NCBI GenBank assembly: GCA_029948255.1
Contig: JALIZF010001529.1
Location: 310,001 to 374,000, forward strand
Direction: 5' to 3'
DNA from: Telmatactis stephensoni
Lineage: Eukaryota > Cnidaria > Anthozoa > Actiniaria > Isophelliidae
DNA length: 64,000 bases
Position 1 is the stretch's first letter; the number at the start of each line of letters is the position of its first letter. The notes beneath the pieces are model-generated. The model had not been told where the DNA came from, made no database searches, and saw nothing but the letters and a program-made list of their open reading frames with translations. Below are positions 23,367 through 34,130 of this stretch, one piece after another. A program made the position numbers and the translations under genes.

Positions 23367-24764
23367 ATGGCGACTGAACTGGAGAAAACATGTTGCTGTT
23401 CTGGTAGAAGAAGCTGCCTTTTATGCGAACAGAATGACTTAGAATTGAAATTGAATAATTCTAACAGAAAAAGTGCTGGCTTGAAAAGATTCTACTTTTG
23501 CTTGGTGTGCAAAGGAATTGTCCCAAATGGAACAAAATGTCTACACAAGAAATCTGAAGAGACCAAAATCATTGATGGTCTAGAAGTATTTCAGAACTTT
23601 GTTTCTGAGTTAGAAGAAGAAGACATCGTCAAAGAAATTGACAAAACTTATTGGAAACCATCACAATCGGGCAGACGAAAACAGGTGATTTTCTGACTTT
23701 GTACTGTAATAATCTTTACGAGGGGGAGCGGGGGGGGGGGAGGGGAGGGGGTACTCCTTCCAGTTTTGGGTAAGGATGTGCTGTTTAGCCCCCAAACCCT
23801 GACCCTGTTCCAGAGCAAAATTTCCAAAATCAATACCCTGAACAATACCCTAGCTGTTCAAAAAAGACCCCCCCCCCACACACACACACACACACCCACC
23901 CACCCCAGGGCTTAACTATCTTAACTATCTCAATATGAACCACCAAATTTCTTCGGATATCATAAAGACAATGTAAGAATATTTTTATGGTCAAAAACAT
24001 TTAAATCAATGATGCAAAGTGTTGCTAAGACATCTCCTATCAAATATCTAAAAAGACATCCCCTTTGACCCTCTGCTACTTCACCCTCCTCCATTCCTCT
24101 CCCCCTTCCCCCTAAAATTATTTTCTCACCCAGAGTAACTAGACTGTGAGTTTGGCTGGACATTGAAGCTTCTAGAGAAATGCAAGTGGCAATTGAATTT
24201 ACGTATTTGCCTTTTACAATATAGGACTACGGACCTCAAGTGAACTTTAAACGAAAGAAAGTAAAACTGACACACTTCAATGGACTTCCTTCATTTAGTA
24301 AATTTCTAATTGAACGAATGCAAAACAGTGTCTCAAGTTTGAGTGACTTCAAGATTGTTGAAGTATGTAATTTGGAATATATTCCTGAGAGAGGATCCTC
24401 AATAGACCCTCATTTTGATGATTTCTGGTTGTGGGGCGAAAGGCTAGTAACATTAAACTTACTGTCTGATACCATTATTACAATGTCAAATGAAGATATC
24501 AAAACAGAGATTGATGTTGAACTTCCGAAAGGTTCATTGGTAATTATGTCTGGCCTTGCACGGCATGTATGGAAGCATGGAATAAAAAGATGGAATATTA
24601 CTGGTAGAAGAATTGCTATAACATTTAGAGAATTGTCAAAGGAATTTTTAACTGGTGGCCCAAATGAAACAGTTGGTGCTGAGATCTATAGGATTGCTTC
24701 ATCTTTTGCTGGGAGTTCTGTTCAATTGAATATGGGTAATTCTTCAGAAAGCACTTATGAATGA
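23367..24764 (+). CDS. ALKBH4: ALKBH4, Fe(II)/2-oxoglutarate dioxygenase, 2 exons
   Basis: Exon 1 is 23367-23684 (106 codons, ending SQSGRRKQ before GTGATT); exon 2 is 24225-24764, opening DYGPQVNF and ending TGA. The 285-residue product is close to human ALKBH4 (302 aa). An N-terminal cysteine cluster (CCCSGRRSCLLC, residues 9-20) matches the family's start. The iron site is H169-F-D171 within IDPHFDDFW, with the distal histidine at H220 or H224 in ARHVWKH. R235 and R241 in RRIAITFR are the expected 2-oxoglutarate contacts. The WLWGERLVTLNLLS core is diagnostic. In mammals ALKBH4 is reported to demethylate monomethyl-lysine 84 of actin and has also been linked to DNA 6mA. It is shorter than human because the loop after NLLS is reduced. 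Confidence 0.95.
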
Positions 24765-24792
24765 CTTAAAAAATTGTTGACTGAAATTATGC

Positions 24793-24798
24793 AATAAA
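24793..24798 (+). terminator. poly(A) signal of ALKBH4
   Basis: AATAAA lies 28 bases after the stop codon, implying a very short 3' UTR. It is the nearest canonical signal. Confidence 0.6.
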
Positions 24799-25303
24799 AT
24801 ACACTTTAAGAATGTCTGAAATTTGGTTTGTCCTTTTTGCTCTTGAATGCTGATCAGGTTCTGACAAATTTTTTCATCTTCTTTCCCTAAAAAAAAATTA
24901 AGTTATTTTCCATATTCAAACCAAATTTATTTTTATGATGGAGAAAAACATAAAAGTAACAAAATTATAGTTTGTTGAAGATGGTAAAGGCTTTGTCAAA
25001 CCCATTTTTACTTTTGGAAAAAAGCTACTAAATCGCTACTAATGATTTTGTTCATTATCAACCAATTTAGAGCGATTTATAGCTAAAACAAAAGGATGTA
25101 TTCAGGGCCGTCACTGAACAAAATCATGCATGCGTGACTAAATAATTTGTCCTTACCGAAGTGTTGATTGGTTGTTTGACCAGGCAGGCGTGACAAAGGT
25201 CACACCACAAAAAGGAGAGGCTGCAGGCTTGTAGCATCTTTGATTTTGAACTGGGTGTGTGGAACAAGTTGTTTTCTCTGATAAATAGTATTTCTCACTC
25301 GCT
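24799..25303. other. interval between ALKBH4 and tropomyosin
   Basis: About 500 bp. An imperfect inverted repeat (GCTACTAAATCGCTAC..AGAGCGATTTATAGCT) lies at about 25025-25085. The rest presumably includes the tropomyosin promoter; no convincing TATA box is seen, though an AT-rich GATAAATAG occurs at about 25279. Confidence 0.4.
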
Positions 25304-26032
25304 ATGATTAAACTAAAGGAAAAATTCGATGCTTACAAGGATAACATTGAAAAGGCTGATGATCGAGCATCAGAAGCCAAGAATTCACTAAGATCCGCCA
25401 ACGAAAGAGCTACCAAGGCCGAGGAAGATGCCGAGTCCTACAAAAGACGAATAGCCTTGTTAACCGAAGAGTACAATAAAACTGTAGAGAAGCTCGATGA
25501 GAACAAGGCTAAACTAGCTCATTTGGGTGATAAAATTCAAAAAGAACAAGGGACGGGGAAGGAGCTTGAAGGAATGGAACTTGAAACTGATGACCAACTC
25601 AATGAAATGGAGTTCAAAGTCAAAGAAGCACTCACCAGAAAGGAAGAAAGAGTTCGCGAATATAACGATGCTTGTCGAAAACTCACAAAGACTGAATACG
25701 ATTTTTGCAGGGCTGAGGAGAGGTGCGAAAGGGCTGAAGCCAAGATCGAAGAATCGGAGCAAAATCTAAAAACAGCCACAGAAAGTATGGTGAAACTCGA
25801 GCAGAAAGACGAGGAAGCGTGCGATCGCGAAGTGGAACAAGAAGAGAAGATAACTTTTATGGAAGGAGAGTTGAAGCCAATAATAGAAAGTTGCGAAGAC
25901 TTCGAAGAACGTTCAGGAAAGCTGGAGAGATACCTAGATGAAGTAACTACCGAAATAGATAACTGGAGAGAGAAGAAAGCCGGCGTCCAAAAAGAGATGG
26001 ACGAAATAAAAATGTTAGCTGATGTGTTGTGA
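25304..26032 (+). CDS. TPM: tropomyosin, short cnidarian-type, single exon
   Basis: An uninterrupted 242-codon frame encodes an almost wholly helical coiled coil with few prolines and dense Glu/Lys/Arg/Asp heptads. The segment REYNDACRKLTKTEYDF followed by RAEERCERAEAKIEE and LKTATESMVKLE aligns with the central-to-C-terminal part of classical tropomyosins (RKYEEVARKL, RAEERAELSE, LKTVTNNLKSLE). Tropomyosin dimers wrap actin filaments and gate myosin and actin-binding proteins. Bilaterian forms are usually about 284 aa (long) or 248 aa (short), so this is a short form. A single exon is unusual, since vertebrate tropomyosin genes have many exons, and suggests an old retrocopy or a lineage trait. 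Cysteines (for example DACR, DFCR, ERCER) are more frequent than in muscle forms. A generic coiled-coil protein is the main alternative. Confidence 0.8.
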   Translation: MIKLKEKFDAYKDNIEKADDRASEAKNSLRSANERATKAEEDAESYKRRIALLTEEYNKTVEKLDENKAKLAHLGDKIQKEQGTGKELEGMELETDDQLNEMEFKVKEALTRKEERVREYNDACRKLTKTEYDFCRAEERCERAEAKIEESEQNLKTATESMVKLEQKDEEACDREVEQEEKITFMEGELKPIIESCEDFEERSGKLERYLDEVTTEIDNWREKKAGVQKEMDEIKMLADVL

Positions 26033-27931
26033 ACTGTAAATCATTAACTATGAGTGATGACAATATTCGAAACTACACTATAGTTCAATACTTCAAGTAG
26101 AGTTCAACCAATTTTTACTTAAAAATGTCATTTGAAGGTGAATACTATTCAAAGCTCGTACATTCTTGCGTTAATTGAAACTAGAAACAGTAAGTAACTT
26201 ATATATGTCTTCACTGTATTGGGTCATGTCTGAAAAAAATCCTACACAACGATATATCTACATTGAAATATAGATTGAAGTAAGATACAGAAAAAAAATA
26301 AGAAAGTGTACTTTGCAGTTCTAGGAGCATTTGTTTCTTTAGTATTAAAGGAATCAAAAAGAAAATAGTATTTCTTCTGTCTTGTCTGTTTTCCTTTCTT
26401 GGTCATAATTGCATATAAAGTCTATATAGCAATACTACACGTGATTCAAATTGCTTGTATTTGCTCATGCATGCTACAACCAAAACATTTTTTTGTGTGT
26501 GTGATCTTGTTTTTGAATACCTTGTATTCAATTTTTTTCTTAATTGCTTAGAGTCTGAAAGCTGGCCCAAACGAAATTTGGATATTTATTTAAGCTTAAG
26601 TACATCTATGCAATCATGCATATAAATGCCAACAAATAATGCAAAACAACTTATATTAGCCATCCCTATATTCTCTGTGGTTCTAATAAGTACTATTTAG
26701 CATTATAATCCAGCTGAGGATGATGCTAATATAATGGCCTATAGCTTGTAATGCAACGGAATGGCTATAAAAGGTAGCACCTCTACAGCCAGTACTAGCT
26801 TTGTTTTAATTGCGCACTGTCAACATTTAACAGCAATTAACACATCCAAAGCACTAAGTGCTTGTTTCCATTTCTGGTTATTTCTTGGTAAGGTTATTCA
26901 CATTACACCAAGGCAGTACTACTGAAATTAAAATAAATTGTATTATAGTTTCTTGTTCAAGGTTTTTCTTAAAGACTACAAATGATGTAGAACTAACGGC
27001 CACACTAGAAAGATCATTACATGCAGGGATCATACATGGAAAAAAAGAAGAAAGTTTGTAGCAATTAGCTTTAAATCATGATTATGCCTAGTTTTAGTAA
27101 TATTTAAGATATTGATCAACTTGACATTACACCTAAGAACTAATGTCAATAATTGACCATATTTGAAGTTGTTTTGTGTGCATCCTTATTAAACAATTGA
27201 AAGGGCTTTGCCATTTTGAATAAGTATTGTACTGTTTATTTAATCTTGACAATAAAATAAATAGTTGTCATAGTTTAGTCAACTTTGTTTATAGGAAGAT
27301 TGTATATCCCAAAAATATACAAATATACCTGGAGGTAATATTAAAACTTCTCGTGCACGAAATCCTCATATCAGCATAAAGGGCATCTTTATACCAGATA
27401 TATTTGAAGATAAAACATTCATCATTGCTTCTGATCATTAAAAGATAAAGACCTTTATGAACAATCTACAATCTAATTTGATTTATAAGCAGCTGTCAGT
27501 TTATTATACAAGGTTATCAGATAAACTTGGACTGTTTTAACTTTTTTTGTTTTGATAATCATCATGATAATTCATCCATTAGATCCAGATGGTCTCCATT
27601 CCTCATGTCTAAAAATACACATCTTTATTGGCATGAATCTGGAGTGAATGAGACTTGTTAAAGTTAAGATATCACACCACTGTAAAGACCAGGATGCAGG
27701 CCTGCAAACTTCTGTAAACTGGTTTCTGTTGTTGGCAGAGTTGTAAAGAAGGGGAGTGGAGAGAAAAACTGAGTTTCCAATTTTGAGTTTCTTTGTTAAA
27801 AGTGAATAGTATTTAGAGGAGAGGCTGGAGATGACAGACTGTAATAAACTTACCACAGGAAACCCAATGATAAAGTATAAGGTGAAGGTAAATGCCTCTA
27901 CACCCATGTATGGTTTCCTTTACAGTATCAT

Positions 27932-28050
27932 AGCCTGCGTGGCCAGCCTTCAGGGAAGGGAAGGGTAGAGGGAAAAGGAGGGAGAGGGAGGGCCTTGTTA
28001 TCTTTCTCTCCCCCTCCTGTCCTCCTCCCCAAGGACCAGCCACACAGGCT
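27932..28050. mobile_element. MITE-like inverted repeat, AGCCTGCG ends
   Basis: AGCCTGCGTGGCC at the left pairs with GGCCACACAGGCT-like sequence at the right across a polypurine/polypyrimidine centre. The ends resemble those of the hairpin at 44409-44479. Non-coding. Confidence 0.5.
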
Positions 28051-28716
28051 ACAATAATCATATCAATGTGTAGTTACCGAAAATTTCCATACCCCCACCA
28101 TGGAGGGAATTTGTGAATTATAGACACCCCCTATCCTCTGGAACTTCCATTTTTCTTCCATACAAATGCTTTAATTTTGTTCTTTCTCTGGCCCCCCTCC
28201 AGGGCTGTCTAGGAGAAAAGTGTCATATTTTTCAATGTTCCCTCTGCTGTTTTTTTAATAAGCATACCTGAATAAATGCCCCCTCCCCTTTTGAAAGTCC
28301 AGTTGCACAGGCTACCCCTCCCTTTGTCACATGAGAGTAAAGGTACAGTTTACTATATTACTGCTAGCCTGTGTAGCAGTCCTTGTACTTCAATGTTAGG
28401 ATGACTGGATTGAGAGAGGAAATGACAGCCTGCGCAACATGTACAAACCTTGGTGGTTTGAAATATGTTAGCATACTGATTAGCTGATAGTCTCCTATGC
28501 AGTTTGGGGGTCTAAGCCTTGTGTGATACACAAACTGCAGCTACCTAGGAGACTAATTAGCTGAGTACACGCACCAAACATCTGCATTCTGACATGGTCA
28601 AAATCACGTAAATTTAATAAACCTAAAAAAAGTTATCAATTTCACTCATTTTACTGACCTCTGACTCTTGGCAGCATTTGCTTCATGTACTTCCCGTCAT
28701 TAAAACTAACACAAAA

Positions 28717-28746
28717 CTAGACGCCTAATAGGCGTTCACTCGGGCT
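28717..28746 (-). mobile_element. Helitron-like 3' terminus, second copy
   Basis: On the minus strand a perfect hairpin (ACGCCTATTAGGCGT) is followed directly by CTAG and T. The flank AGCCCGAGTGA parallels the 10079-10109 copy while the stem bases differ compensatorily (CC/GG versus CA/TG). Conservation of structure with changing stem bases argues for a functional terminus. Class assignment is tentative. Confidence 0.35.
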
Positions 28747-31259
28747 ACTTATGTGTAGTACTTGGGGAGAAATGGAGAACAGAAGTTGATGGTAACCAGT
28801 TTGACTAGTCAGTGTCTTTTGATTGCAAAAATGCATGACAAGTACTCCCAGAGTAGAACACAAATTATATTTGGGAGAAAGTAGTTTGTACATAATTGTA
28901 CCACATCATGGTTATTAATATACTGCTGGTCTTTTTATCATGCCAGACATATACAGTATATGGTCTGTTTTATTTTGTAAATGCCTACCAAATGATCCAA
29001 TATGATCTATAGATAATACATTATAGCTCAGACAATTTAAATTTCTATTCTGTATTTTTTTACTTTGATTTATGGAAACAAACTGACTTACAAACTGCAG
29101 CAGACTGTTTCAATGTCCAAGTTAAAATGAGTTTGATATTGCTGTTATCACATTGGTAGATTCTAGAAGTACCACAGTTACCTTTCTATGAAATCATTTC
29201 AGTACAGTACATTTCAGTTTCTTAACACAACTTTTCAATACATGGATTACCAGTTTTTAATATGGAGCAGATGAATGATTATAGCAGTAGTCAGTTGCTG
29301 ATGCTTTATTTGAAGAAGTGTAATGTCATACAATATATGCTCATTACCGATACCATATATAACTCCTCCATACACATCAATCTGATACTACTACATACAG
29401 TAACATCTTCAATTCAATCCACTTTATCTTGTTTCTGTGAACATGGTTGCACAAAGCTTGTACAAAATATATCATTTTGTACATTCTAAAATATATCATT
29501 TTGTACATTCTAAAATTATTCTTCAATTGTTGCAAATATAAGTTCTCATAAACATTACTATCATTTCCATGATTATCCATCACTATATTTTGATCTGCTA
29601 ACATTGAACATGAGCATGATTGACAGTAAAGTGCATTCAATATATTAATCATGACATTGTACAAAATACAGATTGCACTAAATATAAGTTAATAATTAAA
29701 AAAACATTTGTTTTCCATTGTGTATTTGGTGTAATTTTGGACCATTTACTCATTCCTGTTTCCTGGCTTAATTATTGAATACACCCTTGTCACCTTATTA
29801 CGCAAAGGCAAGAATCTCCTAGTCTTTCTAGTTAAAAACAAACATTGTAGATATTGTTAGTTAATTAGTTCGTTTTTACTGACACGGCTAGCTCTCGGGA
29901 ACGAAGAGCATGGCTGTAGACACCGTGTATAAATAAAGCTTATATAGTCAAACATAATGTGCAAGCAGTGGTGAAATATTATTAATTTTAAACAAACTAC
30001 TGATCCAAAAACAATATCTCCGTGTCTTACATGTCTGTCCTCAAGTGAAGTTCGCTGCCACAAATCGATCTGTCTCGTGTTCTTGGACGATCAATACATT
30101 ATAAGTTGATTACAACAGCTGGTAAGAAGGTCACCACTAAATTCGAGAATTCGATATTAACGATTTAAAGCAAAGTATCTTGAGATTAAAAGCCAATATA
30201 AGTTCGATAAATTCCGATTGATAGCGTCCGCCATTTTGTTCTCAATCTCTCGCGACCACAGGAAGCCTCGTGGTCAACAGTGTACCCCAAAGGCTTCTGG
30301 GTAATTTGCCGATTTGCGACGTTGATAGATAGATTGATAGATTGATAGCCTAGACTCGAGCTACCACAGGTAGCCCGAGTAATTACTTCTTTATTGCTTA
30401 AAACTGAGAAGAATGTCAAATTTTGAATGTGAATCAGAAGAAAAAATTAACACAGTTTGAAAAATCAACAACCTATCTAATTATTTGCATGCTTGAGAAG
30501 TAGGCAGAAGTCCAACCAATAAAGGTTCCAGTGGCAGATCCAGGGTTTTTCAAGGGGGGAGGGGGAGGGGGGGGGTTCCATTTTTTAAACTGTGTATAAT
30601 ACTCTATTGTTTGGTCGATGTTTGACAAAAAATTGCCTTTAATCATCTAATTTACTATCTAGTAACAGCACTTAACATGACCCCCTTAGACCCCCCCCCC
30701 CCCACACACACACACACACACACTAGATTCCACTAGAACCCATTCTCAAATTCAAAATTCCCTGACATCATGTCAAAGGATATTGTTGTCTATTTACATT
30801 AGATACTGATTGTCAACCTGATCAGGTCAACCAATCAGAATTGACAGAAACCTTTCGTTCAGGAACAAGTTCTCAGGGGTATCTTTCCTGGGAGTGAGAA
30901 ACCAGTGTCAAAATAATACCTCTCTTCCCAAGGATGCCAGGCCTTGTGACTTTCTTGACGTGCAGGAATTACTCAACATATGAAAGTCCATTAATACTTG
31001 AAATAAAAACTTTCCAGAAAAGTCTTTTATAGGGACCTCTTCAATTTTCTATCTAAAGCTATTGATGACTTGTCCCAAACAAGTTCCATTGAAAAGGATG
31101 GGGATATGAGTCATATCAGCCCTTCAATTGAGTAATAACTTCTCTTGGGATACCTTAAATATTTCAATCAGACTTGTTTGGCTGTTATCATACCAATGGG
31201 GAGAAAAAATAGTCTATGCAAACTAAGAAAGAGACAATTTGTTATAATAATTCTGAAAT

Positions 31260-31265
31260 TTTATT
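31260..31265 (-). terminator. poly(A) signal of RPL23A
   Basis: AATAAA on the minus strand (TTTATT on plus), 33 bases after the RPL23A stop codon; typical of a short ribosomal-protein 3' UTR. Confidence 0.65.
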
Positions 31266-31297
31266 AGCACTTGTTCAACTACCCATAGACATCCAGT

Positions 31298-34130
31298 TTA
31301 GATGATTCCAATCTGAAAAAAAAAGAAAAACAACATTAGTGAAACATTTACCTGCAAAGAATGTTTACTGGATATCCCTCCAAATGGACACTCCTGCAAG
31401 ATAGCCACCACTTTTGGTAGACACACCTCTATTAAGTTCTCATAAATTGCACAGCATACTCTTTACTAACAATATTCAAACACCTCTAAAGCCAACTTGA
31501 AGAGCAAGTCCCAAGGGTGTTGGCCTGGAAGGGCACTTACTGTGTGAACCATTAGAATCTTATAGCATCAATTGTACTCTACCTTGTTTGAAACATCCAG
31601 TGCATCGTAGTCTGGGGCAAGTCTCACGTAAGCTTTTTTCTGACCATCAGGCCTGTGCAGAAATTAAACATCAAACACCTCTGTCATCATTAACCTTACA
31701 GAACATGAAAGGGTTTGGGGTGGGGTGGGTGGGGTCATTCTATCCCTTGAAACAAAATTGCTGGTAGAAAATTGCACTTGTACAGAAAGTAAACTCATAA
31801 TCACTTATGATTGGCCATTCAACCAATGACAAGTCAGCAATCATAGACAAGCCAGAGTGAATTATCTCTAAGCATAATGACATTTTGACCTCCCCCCCCC
31901 TCTATACCAGAATCCTTTTCAATAGCTTTTGTTCAATAATTAAAATCTATTGTGTTTGTATTCTCAAAGCAATTTAAAATTTGAATATATAAGGTTCTTG
32001 AAAAGGATTCTGGTATAGAGAGGTGGTCAAAATGGCATCATGCTTAGGGCTTACTTGGCTTTCAAAAACAGTACATAATATTTAGATACTGCATTCTGTA
32101 GCCAACATCAATTTTTTTTGTTTGAGGCCAACATTAATTTCAGACCATACACCAATTCAGAGCTAATTAAAATCAAGCTAACAGCTGGGTTCAATTTTCC
32201 ACAGCTTTCATCTTATATTTACAGGAGATCTTTCTCTACTGGAAAGATTTCTCCACAGGAAAGATAGTTACAAAATGACAATCTGCTACTACTTTCCCAA
32301 GGGTTACTGGCGTTTTTCGACTTTCCTGCGAACTCTGACATTCAAATGCCAAACACCAATTAGCATTTTTGCTTCTGTCAATCAAAAGTAAAAATCACCT
32401 AATACAAAGACCTACTAATACCAAATTGATAGTATAGCTGTCATATTTCGTCTAAAGATCGTATTTGGTCATTTAGTAGGATTTTAGATACTTTTAGTAT
32501 TATTTTTTTAAAGTTTTGTTTTGATGGGCAGAAGCACCAAATTCCAATGGACTGCTTGAAGATCAGAGTTCACAGAATATCGAAAACCACTGTAAGGTTA
32601 TGTCCATAGTGGTCTGGATACATTTGAAATCCTATCTTTCCTGCTATGGTTAGACCTTCTGCCCGCACTAAAAAGCCTTTTTTTTAAAGTCATCATTAGG
32701 ATTTGTGTGGACATGGCCTTATGCCTGGTTGAATGTCATACTTCAAGTGAGGTCATACCAAATTAAAACAAAATAAATATAGGCTTATGTTTTTTAATCA
32801 AATTTAGTATGTTCACTTGAAGTATGGTGTTGAACCCTGGCATTCGATAAGGAAAATAATAGTCAGAAGAAAAAAAACAAGAAGTTTTAGAATAAGTACC
32901 TAACAAGAGTGTTGACTTTAGAGACATCAATGTCATAAAGCTTCTTAACAGCAGCCTTGATTTGAGGCTTGTTAGCTCTGATGTCCACAATAAACACTAG
33001 AGTATTGTTGTCTTCAATTTTCTTCATTGCAGACTCTGTTGTCAAAGGGTGCTTAATGATGGCATAGTGATCAAGCCTGTTTGCTCTGGGAGCAGAGATT
33101 CTTGGGTACTTGGGGTTCCTTCGAAGACTAAGAGTTTTGGGTCGATGGAATCGTACAGTTGTTTTAACCTTCCTTTGGGCTGTCTTCTGGACACCCTTGA
33201 GGACAGACTTTTTGGCCTTCTGAGCCTTGGAAGTCTCTGTGCTCTTGGCACTAGCCTTGGTCTCCTTGGACTTTCCTGAATTGAAAAAAAGGTTTCTATG
33301 TACTTACTGATTGACTGGGAGGGCTGGATGGGAAAATATTTGGCTCAAGGTCATGGCCATATGGACCGTATGCAGCGAGGTCTACAGAATGAACAAGAGC
33401 CAAATATTTTCCCATCGGACATGGGAAAATATTTATATAATTTAATGTAATTAAAATCAGCAACAATATCAACTAAAAGCATACACTTTGGGTATTCTCT
33501 TATTTTCATTTATATAAATGGTTGTCATCTCTGTCATCTTGGTTTTTCCAAGCCCTGCTTCACATCAGTGACATAAACACAAGCAATATATGCAGACACA
33601 CATTACATCGTGTTTATCCCAGTAGTGAAAAAGACAAGCATGATATGGTAATCCAATCAAGTTATTTCTAAGCACGTTTTTATAACAACACTATATTTTT
33701 GAGGAAAAAACTATAAGTCTTACAGTATAAGACAATGTTAGGGACTCAATTTTGGCTACATTCCCCAACCTATGATATTGTTTGATAAACGATAATAATC
33801 CATTTTAGATTTCAAGATCTGATTGTTTTTCCCATAAAAATTAAAATTCAAACGTCTTCTTGCTCGAATATTGTCATCAAAAGGAAATGCAGGATTTATT
33901 CCACCAATATAAATCGATCTCACGTGTACTAGTATGGAAGCATATAGGCTAACTTTATTATTAGATTTCGTTCAATTCTACTACAAAAATCACTCATTTG
34001 GAACAACAGCGATGTCTTACGATATTTCAAGACAATAATAAATACCTTTAACAGAACTTTTATTGGAAAAATAACAGAATATTTGCGTTTGAATGACGAC
34101 CTTTTTCACTAACTTACCCTTGGGCGCCAT
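31298..34130 (-). CDS. RPL23A: 60S ribosomal protein L23a (uL23), 4 exons
   Basis: Exons 34130-34118 (MAPKG), 33275-32900, 31652-31583 and 31312-31298 (IGII then TAA) join in frame to 474 nt, 157 aa; human RPL23A is 156 aa. After a Lys/Ala-rich N-terminal extension, the uL23 core is clear: [74 protein letters not shown], then [14 protein letters not shown] and the invariant [14 protein letters not shown] end. uL23 binds 25S/28S rRNA at the peptide exit tunnel and docks SRP and nascent-chain factors. The tiny first exon carrying only the start is typical of ribosomal protein genes. Introns hold foldback elements. I looked for intronic C/D snoRNAs, as in the human gene, and found none convincing. 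Confidence 0.96.
31869..32046. mobile_element. foldback element in RPL23A intron 2
   Basis: TAAGCATAATGACATTTTGACC at the left and GGTCAAAATGGCATCATGCT at the right are inverted, and the pairing continues into TATACCAGAATCCTTTTCAA / TTGAAAAGGATTCTGGTATA. The arms are about 60 bp. Non-coding. Confidence 0.7.
32717..32850. mobile_element. foldback element in RPL23A intron 2, next to exon 2
   Basis: CCTTATGCCTGGTTGAATGT and CATACTTCAAGTG at the left pair imperfectly with CACTTGAAGTATGG, TTGAACCCTGG and CGATAAGG at the right. It ends 50 bp downstream (in transcription) of exon 2. Confidence 0.5.
33545..33640. mobile_element. diverged relative of the 15819-15987 MITE
   Basis: CTGCTTCACATCAGTGACAT, then ACACAAGCAATATATGCAGAC, follow the order of CTGGTTTTCACTAGCAACGC, ACAAGCGCAAGCAACACACGC in the LRWD1-intron element. 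A right-hand AGTAGTGAAAAAGACAAGC is also present. Strongly decayed. Confidence 0.4.

Larger units (their letters stand above)
26033..31259. other. interval downstream of tropomyosin, no gene seen
   Basis: AT-rich and without recognisable exons. It contains a G/C-rich inverted element (27932-28050), a small inverted repeat near 28479-28563 (TAGCTGATAGTCTCCTA / TAGGAGACTAATTAGCT), a Helitron-like end (28717-28746), a short tandem duplication of a TATATCATTTTGTACATTC word (about 29466-29512) and homopolymer/CA runs near 30560 and 30690-30722. Copies of the CCACAGGAARCCCAA motif occur at about 27853 and, in variant form, at about 30256 and 30363. AATAAA words around 27250 could end a long tropomyosin 3' UTR, but nothing fixes this. 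Confidence 0.4.

Noticed and set aside
27572..27907. 111-codon minus-strand frame with hydrophobic stretches
   Set aside because: It spans a CCACAGGAAACCCAA repeat motif and has no recognisable domain or neighbouring exons.
31313..34117. C/D-box snoRNA in RPL23A introns, as in the human gene
   Set aside because: ATGATGA words on the transcribed strand (about 31681 and 32690) lack a D box at suitable distance and a terminal stem.
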